Shown: positions 25,665-33,023 of the stretch, one piece after another
How positions within the stretch are numbered: the stretch's first letter is position 1
How the letters are laid out: each line of letters begins with the position of its first letter
Assembly: GCA_016286365.1 (NCBI GenBank)
Contig: JAEESN010000001.1
Coordinates: forward strand, 248,001 to 312,000
Length of the DNA stretch: 64,000 nt
Direction: 5' to 3'
Source of the DNA: Treponema sp.
GTDB lineage: Bacteria; Spirochaetota; Spirochaetia; Treponematales; Treponemataceae
Notes under the pieces: generated by a model
Told to the model about the DNA's origin: nothing
The model's database searches: none
The model's input: the letters and a program-made list of their open reading frames with translations, nothing else
Position numbers and translations under genes: made by a program

Positions 25665-25916
25665 CTATTCTTTTATAATTTCATTGTATTCTACTAAATG
25701 GGATTTCCAGAATTTTATTTCTTCATCTGTTAAACTTCCACATTCAAAACATGGTATAACACCACATAAATAAACCCAATTATTTAATGCAAAATAAGAT
25801 AATACTTTGTATAAGTAAGTTGTATCTGTATCTTTACATTCTGGAAGTTTTATCGCCTTGAATACGGTCTCACTTTCAATTTTTTCCTTTACTTGAAGTA
25901 ACATCACATATTGCAT
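25665..25916 (-). CDS. small hypothetical protein (integron cassette)
   Basis: 83 aa from the ATG at 25916, with TTAGGAGGCACAAAT upstream. MQYVMLLQVKEKIESETVF...YFALNNWVYLCGVIPCFECG...DEEIKFWKSHLVEYNEI shows two Cys (C-F-E-C) that could bind a metal. No family is recognised. The frame opens earlier, inside the attC. Confidence 0.55.
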   Translation of the reverse strand: MQYVMLLQVKEKIESETVFKAIKLPECKDTDTTYLYKVLSYFALNNWVYLCGVIPCFECGSLTDEEIKFWKSHLVEYNEIIKE

Positions 25917-25982
25917 ATTTGTGCCTCCTAAATATGGATTTAAATACTTTTTCTTAAACAAAGCAGGCCAGTGGCCTGTCGG

Positions 25983-26111
25983 CATAACAATGAGTTAAAC
26001 CGCAAAAACGGTTCTGCCAACGGCAGAATTGGCGCAAAAGTTGCGTTGGCGTAAAGCCACGAAAAGCAACTTTTGTGACAAAGTTTTTGTCGGCTTTGAA
26101 CTTTTGTTATG
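25983..26111 (-). other. integron attC site (129 bp)
   Basis: Cores CATAACAA and TTTGTTATG enclose several nested hairpins (CTGCCAACGGCAG, AAAGTTGC...GCAACTTT). Long atypical interior. Confidence 0.8.
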
Positions 26112-26114
26112 TGA

Positions 26115-27173
26115 TTACCTATTTTCATAGCTTTTTATTATTTCTATATTATATTTGTCTGTTTCCGTCAATAAATCATCGCTATAATTTGGATTCTTTT
26201 TATACCATGTATAGCATTCCCATAAAGATTGTAAATCTACATTTTTAAATGTACGACCATGGCGAGCATAAACTGCATTTCGCATTAGACGGAGTTGTGC
26301 TTTATCCAAATCTTTTAAATCAACTTCTGTAAGTTTGGAATCTAATTTTGAAAATTTTAAACCGTTGTAAGCAAAGTAATCTTCAGGGTAATATGCATTT
26401 TTTATTTGTTCCTGTGATGCTGATGAATCATAAATATATTTTTCCTGTTGTTTATCCCAATAAAAAAATGCATAAGATGAATCATCCCCGTTTTTCACAT
26501 TCATCATATATTCCTGTTCCGTTTCCCAAGGATTATGTTCTTGATATATTTTTCCAATAATATAAGCTCTAAGCCCTCTGCGTCCGTTTACAATACAAAA
26601 CTTGATATCATTAAAGGAAATATAAAATTCTTCAGATACCCTCGGATTTTTACCTTCATAAGGATATTCATAACATTCCGTATTATTTGCTTGCAATTTT
26701 AAGCCAGGAAACAACAACTTAAAATACCCGGGATCCCATATATCCTCTACATTCTCAAGTTTACAGATTGAAACTTGATTGTATCCATTATAGCCTCTGT
26801 AAAATGCGAGCGACAAATTCAGAATATCAGGACTTTCATCAAATGTAAAATCCCCAATCAGTTCACTAGAATTTGGAATGTTAAATATATATTTTGGAAT
26901 ATTTAGTGTAGATTCACTAGTTTTTCGTGCAGATGAGGAATATAACTTTTCACCGTCAGTATAATACAAATAAAAAAAGTTATATCCTACATCTTCGACT
27001 CCTACACTGTATTTATCATCAAGTTTATAAATTACAATATAATCAGTAGTTCTTGAACCATATCCATTTGAAGCTCTATCTTCTATAATTTTTCTAAATT
27101 TAGAATCTTCTATTGAAAATAAATTAGAAACAGAAAGTAAAAAAATAATAAATTGTACAAATATTTTTTTCAT
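26115..27173 (-). CDS. secreted YARHG-domain protein (integron cassette)
   Basis: 352 aa. Signal peptide MKKIFVQFIIFLLSVSNLFS. The C-terminal ~70 residues form a YARHG domain: LRLMRNAVYARHGRTFKN, then WECYTWYKKNPNYSDDLLTE. YARHG domains occur in extracellular bacterial proteins and are thought to bind the cell wall or a related surface. The middle is beta-rich and unassigned. Its attC begins 4 bp after the stop. Confidence 0.75.
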   Translation of the reverse strand: MKKIFVQFIIFLLSVSNLFSIEDSKFRKIIEDRASNGYGSRTTDYIVIYKLDDKYSVGVEDVGYNFFYLYYTDGEKLYSSSARKTSESTLNIPKYIFNIPNSSELIGDFTFDESPDILNLSLAFYRGYNGYNQVSICKLENVEDIWDPGYFKLLFPGLKLQANNTECYEYPYEGKNPRVSEEFYISFNDIKFCIVNGRRGLRAYIIGKIYQEHNPWETEQEYMMNVKNGDDSSYAFFYWDKQQEKYIYDSSASQEQIKNAYYPEDYFAYNGLKFSKLDSKLTEVDLKDLDKAQLRLMRNAVYARHGRTFKNVDLQSLWECYTWYKKNPNYSDDLLTETDKYNIEIIKSYENR

Positions 27174-27208
27174 TCATTTTTCCTTCAGCGCCCCAGTGCG
27201 GGCGTCCA

Positions 27209-27315
27209 CATAACAACTGGTTGTACCGCAGCGGGCTTGACCCGCTGTCGGCTACAAACAATTGCTTAAACCGCAAACCGGCTTGACCGGTTTGTCGGCT
27301 TTGAAGCTTTGTTAT
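27209..27315 (-). other. fused double attC site (107 bp)
   Basis: Between cores CATAACAA and TTTGTTATG lie two complete TCAAG-loop hairpins (CAGCGGG-TCAAG-CCCGCTG and AAACCGG-TCAAG-CCGGTTT). The first belongs to the attC type at 28262 and the second to that at 29267. The inner core pair is reduced to AAACAATTGC. Confidence 0.8.
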
Positions 27316-27417
27316 GTGATATTTATTGTAATTAAGTCTTTACAAGCTAATTATATATTACGTTGTATCGTATGTAAAATATATACCAACAATTTCTTCT
27401 TCCCATTTAAATAGCTG

Positions 27418-28221
27418 TTATGGTTGTCCGTCTGTAAAAAAGAGGTTGATAATATCTTCAGGTTCAAAGTAGCCCCAGAAAAAATCCTTAAATACATACC
27501 CTTCAAAAACCCAGCCTTCTATATTTTCATATTCAATATATAGCCAACGACCTTCTCTTCCATCAATTATTTCTTTTTCATCAGTTACTTTTGTTACTGT
27601 TATCAATTTTCCGCTGTTATATTCTTCGGGAAGCTCTTCATCCTTATAGAACAAATATATTTTTTTTGTTCCGTTAGTACCAGGCTTATCCCTGACATAT
27701 AATCTTTCCCGTACATCAAACATAGTATTTTCTCGAACTTTCCTGATATTCCATTTTTGTCCCGAACTTTCAATCTGACCGACAATTGACCATCTGCCGT
27801 CTTCATATAATTCCCATTCGGTTTGAAAAGCCCTCATATAACCAGTTTGTCCATCAACTTCAACATAAAATAAAAATAAGTCAGGGTTATAATAGTGATT
27901 GCGACTTATTTTTATGATTTCTTTGATATTAATGATTTTACCAGAGCAGTCAGAAATTAAGGGAACCTCACCCCATTCTTGTATTAATGTATAATCAGAT
28001 TCATAAAGCGGAGAAAAATCTTTCCACAGGGATTTATAATCATTTGGAACATCACAATCTTCGGCCATCTTTACGGTCTGAATATGTTTTTTACGGATAA
28101 TTTGCCAATCATCGTGAATTGTATCTTCAGAAATAATAGAACCATTTCCATTGCCATAATTCTGGGCGTTTATTGACCATAAACTAAAAATCGATAAAAG
28201 AATTAAAAAAGTTTTTTTCAT
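27418..28221 (-). CDS. secreted SH3-domain protein (integron cassette)
   Basis: 267 aa. Signal peptide MKKTFLILLSIFSLWSINAQ. The C-terminal SH3b unit is RERLYVRDKPGTNGTKKIYL...GREGRWLYIEYENIEGWVFE followed by GYVF. The N-terminal half is unassigned. Likely exported, with a possible wall-binding role. The ~100 bp after the stop are AT-rich non-coding sequence before the fused attC. Confidence 0.75.
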   Translation of the reverse strand: MKKTFLILLSIFSLWSINAQNYGNGNGSIISEDTIHDDWQIIRKKHIQTVKMAEDCDVPNDYKSLWKDFSPLYESDYTLIQEWGEVPLISDCSGKIINIKEIIKISRNHYYNPDLFLFYVEVDGQTGYMRAFQTEWELYEDGRWSIVGQIESSGQKWNIRKVRENTMFDVRERLYVRDKPGTNGTKKIYLFYKDEELPEEYNSGKLITVTKVTDEKEIIDGREGRWLYIEYENIEGWVFEGYVFKDFFWGYFEPEDIINLFFTDGQP

Positions 28222-28261
28222 TTTTTATTATTTCCTTCAAGCGCCCCAGTGCGGGCGTCCA

Positions 28262-28322
28262 CATAACAATTGGTTGTACCGCAGCGGGCTTGACCCGCTG
28301 TCGGCTACGAACCTTTGTTATG
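28262..28322 (-). other. integron attC site (61 bp)
   Basis: Cores CATAACAA and TTTGTTATG; hairpin CAGCGGG-TCAAG-CCCGCTG; inner arms GGTTGTACCG/GGTTCGTAGCCG with one extrahelical base. This is a minimal, complete example of the site. Confidence 0.9.
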
Positions 28323-28430
28323 GCAATTATATTTCTTATACAGAACAAGATTTCTTAATTCCTTTTTTTCTTTTAGAATTATTCTGTATATTTTCCGAAG
28401 CTATGCTTCTATTATTATTATTTATTTTTC

Positions 28431-28526
28431 AAGCGGCGTAAAGCCGCGTACTACCGCTACCTGCGTAATCCCTAAAGTTCAATTTCATTTTAGAAAGCAA
28501 GCTTGACTTGATTTCTAAAATATTTT
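28431..28526 (-). repeat. cassette 3'-end repeat E5
   Basis: After the stop at 28527: long imperfect hairpin ATTTTAGAAATCAAG-TCAAG-CTTGCTTTCTAAAAT, then ATTGAACTTTAGGG and AGCGGTAGTACGCGGCTTTA then CGCCGC. About 110 bp of unexplained AT-rich DNA follow before the attC. Confidence 0.75.
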
Positions 28527-29231
28527 TTACAAATTAAACTTTATCTCATCTAAAATCAAAACATTATCAACCAAAATAATTTTTCCATCATTATCTAGAA
28601 TAAACATATAATCACAGCCAAAAGGAGGACAAGAAAGGTAAACAGGTATTCCTCTTGCTGTTTTCTTTTTACCATCTAGGCTAAATTCAATTAACGGGTT
28701 TGTTCGCTCTTGAAGCATAAATATAATCTGCTCGTTCAATAATTTAAATTCTAACTTTATACGTCCGTTTGTTTTTTTTCGGCTTATAATTTTATAATCA
28801 GATTCTAATAATTTTATTGTATTCCCGCATTCCGAAATCATTATTTTTTCTACAGGAAGTCTATTGGCTTTTTGATTTTTTCCTGTATTCTTGCCAATAA
28901 AATATATTCTAAATTCTTTTACTTCGTTCGCATCAATTTCAAAAAAACGAACTTTTCTATCTTTATCTGCATAACCTTTTAATTTATATGTCTCGGCAAT
29001 AAATTTATTCTTATAATCAGTTTTGAAAACTCCTTCTAATTCAAATATAATTTTGTTGTCAGCAGAATTCTTTATTGTTATCTTTTCTTCCGAAATCCAT
29101 TTGTCTTCTTCAAAATAAACATTGCAATGTGATGATTCTGATTTTACATAAACCAAATGTTCTTTAGCTTTTGAATAAGCATTTAGAGATAAAATAATAA
29201 AAACAAAACTAAGTAAAATATTTTTCTTCAT
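28527..29231 (-). CDS. secreted protein of unknown function (integron cassette)
   Basis: 234 aa with a signal peptide (MKKNILLSFVFIILSLNAYS). The mature part is basic and beta-rich (FEIDANEVKEFRIYFIGKNT, EFSLDGKKKTARGIPVYLSC), ending with a pattern like FILDNDGKIILVDNVLILDE. No domain is recognised. It may be a binding protein of the envelope. Confidence 0.55.
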   Translation of the reverse strand: MKKNILLSFVFIILSLNAYSKAKEHLVYVKSESSHCNVYFEEDKWISEEKITIKNSADNKIIFELEGVFKTDYKNKFIAETYKLKGYADKDRKVRFFEIDANEVKEFRIYFIGKNTGKNQKANRLPVEKIMISECGNTIKLLESDYKIISRKKTNGRIKLEFKLLNEQIIFMLQERTNPLIEFSLDGKKKTARGIPVYLSCPPFGCDYMFILDNDGKIILVDNVLILDEIKFNL

Positions 29232-29266
29232 TTTTCCTCAAAAAAAGCACGCCAGTGGCGTGTCGC

Positions 29267-29329
29267 CATAACAATTGCTTAAACCGCAAACCGGCTTGAT
29301 CGGTTTGTCGGCTTTGAAGCTTTGTTATG
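29267..29329 (-). other. integron attC site (63 bp)
   Basis: Cores CATAACAA and TTTGTTATG; hairpin AAACCGA-TCAAG-CCGGTTT. Closes the split-frame cassette. Confidence 0.9.
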
Positions 29330-29351
29330 TGATTTTTTATTTACAGTCATT

Positions 29352-29987
29352 TCATTGGGAAATCCAATCGTCTTCAATACTGTAAATTAAATATTCTTTT
29401 TTATTATTAAAATATTTTAATACATGATTTTCAAGAATAAAATATTCATCTTCATTTATTTGTAAAATATTATTATTCAATATGGCAAGTTCTGTTTCTT
29501 CAGCTACAACAGGAAGTCCGCTTCCATATATTTCTTTTACTACTTTAAATTCATTATCTCCTAGTTTTTTTCCGATTAAAAATCCCGTTCCTGCAGAACC
29601 AATATTAACATTTATAAGCTTGTTACTTTTTCTAAAATATTCAAAATCTTACGCCTCAGTATGAATTCCAAGTTCTGAGGTATTTTCTGATAAAAATAGA
29701 TTATCATAAAATTTTTGATATTCTTTAATAATTTTGTATCTTTTTACTCCAAAAATAATAACCGGTGAAATTAAAATTAGGATAATTATTCCAAAAATAA
29801 TTGACTTTCTAATTTTTCGCTTTTTGATATTTTTTATGAATCCATATATTGCAAAACCAAATATAAAGAGAAAAACTAAAATTTCAATTATAAGTAACCA
29901 TAGGCTTTGTTTTGAAATATAAATTGAAGTTGGTCCATCAGCTCCTCCAATAATTGATATAGCAATGGCTTCTTCTAATTGATTCAT
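29352..29987 (-). pseudogene. membrane protein gene split by one in-frame TAA (integron cassette)
   Basis: From the ATG at 29987 (GGAAGGAAAAAA upstream) the frame reads MNQLEEAIAISIIGGADGPT SIYIS, two membrane spans and a basic loop. It meets TAA at 29649-29651, then continues in the same frame (DFEYFRKSNKLINVNIGSAG TGFLIGKKLGDN...SIEDDWISQ) to TGA at 29352. The whole is 211 sense-length codons, filling the cassette. The downstream half keeps protein-like codon use, so the TAA is a recent nonsense change, a recoding site or a sequencing error. The IIGGADGPTSI motif also occurs in the beta subunit of sodium-pumping decarboxylases, although the rest of that protein is absent. Confidence 0.65.
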
Positions 29988-30023
29988 TTTTTTCCTTCCA
30001 AAGCGCCCCAGTGCGGGCGTCCA

Positions 30024-30084
30024 CATAACAACTGGTTGTACCGCAGGCAGCTTGACTGCCTGTCGGCTACGAACCTTTGTTATG
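30024..30084 (-). other. integron attC site (61 bp), first in array
   Basis: Cores CATAACAA and TTTGTTATG; hairpin CAGGCAG-TCAAG-CTGCCTG; inner arms as at 28262. Confidence 0.9.
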
Positions 30085-30092
30085 TGATTATT

Positions 30093-31280
30093 CTACTTCA
30101 AATATCCACCGTAGCACCAGCCTACGGTTCCCTTTTTTATGCTTTTTCCGTCTTTGTCTTTTGCCCCAGACTGAATCTCTATCTTTACCCAATTTGATGA
30201 AATTCCGTCGATTGTTTCTGCTTTACCGAGTTCAAGGATTTTTACTTTTGTGCCGGCTTGCATTACAGCAAGGACTTGGGTGGAGGTGGATTCGCCAGAG
30301 CGGAGTTTCAGGTTTTCAGAAACCTTCATTATTTTATTTATGGAAACCTGAGAAACATATGCGGAAGTTTCGGGTAAACCATTCCTGAGATCTGCCCATG
30401 TATGCTCCAGATTTTCTTTAATTGGTTTTAGATTTGAATGTTTTGTTTTATAATTTGAATCAATATAGGCAACCATTGAATTACACCAGGCACTGTCTGT
30501 CTTCATGAGTTCAATTATAAGTTTGAAGTCTTTCCCATTGTAAAGCCGAAGTCGATTACCATTTTGTTCTATTATAAATATGCAATTACGATTTTCTGTA
30601 AAATCAGGGAGATTGCAAAAAGAATCTCTTGAGAGAATCTTATTGTAACTATAGTAGCCAGATTGTTGACCTTCTCCAATTTCGCAATAAACATAATAAA
30701 CAGAATTTTTTTGATCTATCCCTTTTATTGGAAAAAAATAATATTGTCCCAGTATCGAATAAAAAATTAGAAAATTATGATTTATTATGACATAATGTGT
30801 ATCGCTAAGAGAAAAAGCCTCTTTATCCTTTAAACCAAAACTTTCATAAATATCAGAAAAATCTTCAATTCTTTTATTGGAAGTCAATAATTGATTATAC
30901 CATGCAGGAATCCATCTTTTTTCTTGACGATCCTTATTGTAAGTTACCATCGAATCAGGTAATCCTTCAAAATCGGAAAGAACAATATTGTCTGTAGAAA
31001 TCCAACCGTTTTCATAACCAATAAAATATTCAAAAACATCAAATGGTTCGACAGATTCATCTTGTACAGAAGCGATTTTTGAAGATTTAAATAGGACGTC
31101 TGCAGAAACATGATTAATAATTCTACCATTGCTATCATACACATTTGAATCTTTAATTACTTTGTAGCTTTTTTCAGTATAATTATCGCCTTCAGAAACT
31201 TCGTAAAAAGAATCCCAGTTTTGTGCATGTAAACTAATTGATATTATCAATAAAAAAAATTGAATTAACTTTTTTTTCAT
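30093..31280 (-). CDS. secreted SH3-domain protein (first integron cassette)
   Basis: 395 aa. Signal peptide MKKKLIQFFLLIISISLHAQ. The C-terminal SH3b unit is KVSENLKLRSGESTSTQVLA...TKVKILELGKAETIDGISSN, then WVKIE and VGWCYGGYLK. The long N-terminal region contains another diverged SH3-like part (YKVIKDSNVYDSNGRIINHV). Being first behind the predicted array promoter, it should be the best-expressed cassette. Confidence 0.75.
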   Translation of the reverse strand: MKKKLIQFFLLIISISLHAQNWDSFYEVSEGDNYTEKSYKVIKDSNVYDSNGRIINHVSADVLFKSSKIASVQDESVEPFDVFEYFIGYENGWISTDNIVLSDFEGLPDSMVTYNKDRQEKRWIPAWYNQLLTSNKRIEDFSDIYESFGLKDKEAFSLSDTHYVIINHNFLIFYSILGQYYFFPIKGIDQKNSVYYVYCEIGEGQQSGYYSYNKILSRDSFCNLPDFTENRNCIFIIEQNGNRLRLYNGKDFKLIIELMKTDSAWCNSMVAYIDSNYKTKHSNLKPIKENLEHTWADLRNGLPETSAYVSQVSINKIMKVSENLKLRSGESTSTQVLAVMQAGTKVKILELGKAETIDGISSNWVKIEIQSGAKDKDGKSIKKGTVGWCYGGYLK

Positions 31281-31320
31281 TTTCTTCCTTCCCCAAAAAG
31301 CGCCCCAGTGTGGGCGTCCA

Positions 31321-31380
31321 CATAACTACAATTTCTCCCTATCCACGGTAACGATTTTATTTCCCAAAGGGGGTCCATAT
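31321..31380 (-). other. predicted attI site
   Basis: The first cassette begins at the G-TTATGTGG junction (31321-31326), where the half-site joins sequence unlike any attC (minus: GGATAGGGAGAAATTGTAG). This side, 3' of intI, is where attI lies in inverted integrons. The exact limits are not visible. Confidence 0.5.
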
Positions 31381-31409
31381 AATCTTTTCCCATGAAAACC
31401 AATGTTTAA

Positions 31410-31437
31410 ATAATATCAGAAAATACACATTTATCAA
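31410..31437 (-). promoter_or_regulatory. candidate cassette-array promoter (Pc)
   Basis: TTGATA (31432-31437), 16-bp spacer, TATTAT (31410-31415), pointing from intI into the array about 90 bp before attI. Confidence 0.5.
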
Positions 31438-31509
31438 GGAATATTATGCGGATAGGCATAAGACTTTTCTTAGGAAAAAAATCCGCCCCCTTCATCCAAA
31501 ATATAAAAA

Positions 31510-32700
31510 TCACAACCCATCCAATGGACTTCTTACATCCTTCACGCCGCTTGGTAATACATGGGTATAAATCATTGTGGTTCGGATGTCGCTGTGGCCT
31601 AAAAGTTCCTGGACTGTACGAATATCATAACCATTTTCTAAAAGGTGTGTTGCAAATGAATGGCGAAGTGTGTGAGAGCTTGCGTTTTTCATAATCCCGG
31701 CTTCCCGCACTGCTTCTTTAACTGCACGCTGTAAAAGACTTTCATCCATGTGGTGTCGTCCCTGTTCTCCGCTTTCTTTATTTATCCATCTGTTTTTTTG
31801 TGGGAAAAGCCATTGCCAGCGGAATTCTTTTGCGAGGGAAGGGGAACGATTTTTTAAACCATCCCGCATCTGCACCTCTCCCCATCCATCCTGAATATCA
31901 CGCTGATGTATTCTTCTTACTTTTTCTATATGCTTTTTTAATTCCATCACAAGGCATAAAGGAATCATCACGCGGCGGTCTTTTGCACCTTTTCCGTATC
32001 TGATTGTGATTTCGTTTCTTTCAAAATCAACATCAAGAATCCGAAGCGTTAGAACTTCATTAAGCCTCATCCCCGTTCCGTACAAAAGTTCCACCGCAAG
32101 CTTTTTACTTCCTTCAAGATGATTGATTATCATTCTTACTTCTTCCTTTGTTAAAACAACCGGAGCTCTTCTTTTAAGCTTTGCATGAATCACATTTTCA
32201 AGCTCAGTCGGGTTTTCATTTTTTACAAAGCGAAAATAAAAGAGAAGGGCAGCAAGGGCCTGATTTTGTGTGGATGGACTCACATGTTTTTTAATTGCAA
32301 GCTCCGTTAAAAAATCATTTATTTCTTTCTGATCTTTGTGTTCGGTTTCCCTGTATCTTCTTAAAAACATAAGCACCCAGTACCGGTAGCGTTCAATTGT
32401 GTGATTACTGTAATGCTTTGTTAAAAGAAAAGTTTTTAATTTTGTAAGTTCCTCCGTGAACTCTGCATCTGAACTTACATGAAAAACGGGAACTTCGTAG
32501 TTAAATTCCTCTGTTTTGTAAAGATTGTCTAGAAGCTCTTCAACTGTTTTTTTTGAATCAGGGATCTGCCAGATTTTTTTTTCGTTATCCCACCACCGGC
32601 CTTCAATATTTCTTATTACATTGAGGACATTTTGACTAAAGCCGTTCAAAAGTGAAACTGATAATTTTTTATTGTCATATGATCTTATTATGATTGTCAT
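31510..32700 (-). CDS. intI: integron integrase IntI
   Basis: 396 aa tyrosine recombinase. Catalytic residues: Arg in YGTGMRLNEVL, Lys in GKGAKDRR, His-x-x-Arg in HTLRHSFATHLL, His in LLGHSDIRTT, Tyr in MIYTHV. The IntI-specific extra helix region is present between them (RIHQRDIQDGWGEVQMRDGL...RHHMDESLLQRAVKEAVREA). The C-terminal IRTVQELLGH and VRSPLDGL are near identical to known IntI proteins. The first ~85 residues (WWDNEKKIWQIPD) are an N-terminal extension. It catalyses attI x attC and attC x attC cassette exchange. The gene is codirectional with the array, the inverted layout seen in T. denticola. The start at 32700 lies six bases after the -10. Confidence 0.95.
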   Translation of the reverse strand: MTIIIRSYDNKKLSVSLLNGFSQNVLNVIRNIEGRWWDNEKKIWQIPDSKKTVEELLDNLYKTEEFNYEVPVFHVSSDAEFTEELTKLKTFLLTKHYSNHTIERYRYWVLMFLRRYRETEHKDQKEINDFLTELAIKKHVSPSTQNQALAALLFYFRFVKNENPTELENVIHAKLKRRAPVVLTKEEVRMIINHLEGSKKLAVELLYGTGMRLNEVLTLRILDVDFERNEITIRYGKGAKDRRVMIPLCLVMELKKHIEKVRRIHQRDIQDGWGEVQMRDGLKNRSPSLAKEFRWQWLFPQKNRWINKESGEQGRHHMDESLLQRAVKEAVREAGIMKNASSHTLRHSFATHLLENGYDIRTVQELLGHSDIRTTMIYTHVLPSGVKDVRSPLDGL

Positions 32701-32706
32701 ACTACA

Positions 32707-32736
32707 AATATAGAAATTACTTTTAAAAAACCGCAA
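32707..32736 (-). promoter_or_regulatory. candidate intI promoter
   Basis: TTGCGG (32731-32736), 18-bp spacer, TATATT (32707-32712), then six bases and ATG. No Shine-Dalgarno. No LexA-type box was recognised. Confidence 0.5.
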
Positions 32737-32785
32737 TTTTAAGCAATTATTTTTTAAATTTTCTGATTTTTTTTCTTAAAACTTA

Positions 32786-32866
32786 TTGACTCTTTTTTTT
32801 ATAAGTTGTATAAGGGTGATAACAAATGGCAATGAGGTCACAGGATATTTCTTGTGACTTTTTTTG
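32786..32866 (+). promoter_or_regulatory. amt promoter and leader hairpin
   Basis: TTGACT (32786-32791), 17-bp spacer, TATAAG (32809-32814). The RNA would start near 32821 with AACAAATGGCAATGAGGTCA, then hairpin GTCACA...TGTGAC followed by seven T. It is a short form of the leader found at asnB, gltB, gltD, purF, dapL, dapF and nadE. The hairpin ends about 155 bp before the ATG; the rest of the leader shows another hairpin, GCGCTGTA...TACAGCG. Confidence 0.65.
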
Positions 32867-33023
32867 TTTAACAGATCATCAGTTTTATCTGATGAAAATT
32901 AATCTGGCAAAGGCGCTGTATTTTCATTTTTGAATTTACAGCGTTTTTTTTTACGGCGATGATGTCGGGCATTTTGTGCACAATGTCTGATATTGTCGCT
33001 TTTTTATTTTCAGGAGGTACTCT

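Noticed and set aside
17911-28526. Calling E1-E5 normal attC sites
   Set aside because: The outer pairing runs GTT to AAC, the reverse of attC, and in E2 and E4 the arms are poorly paired.
31510-32736. Phage or ICE integrase
   Set aside because: The extra IntI region and the adjacent attC series identify an integron integrase; no phage or conjugation genes are present.
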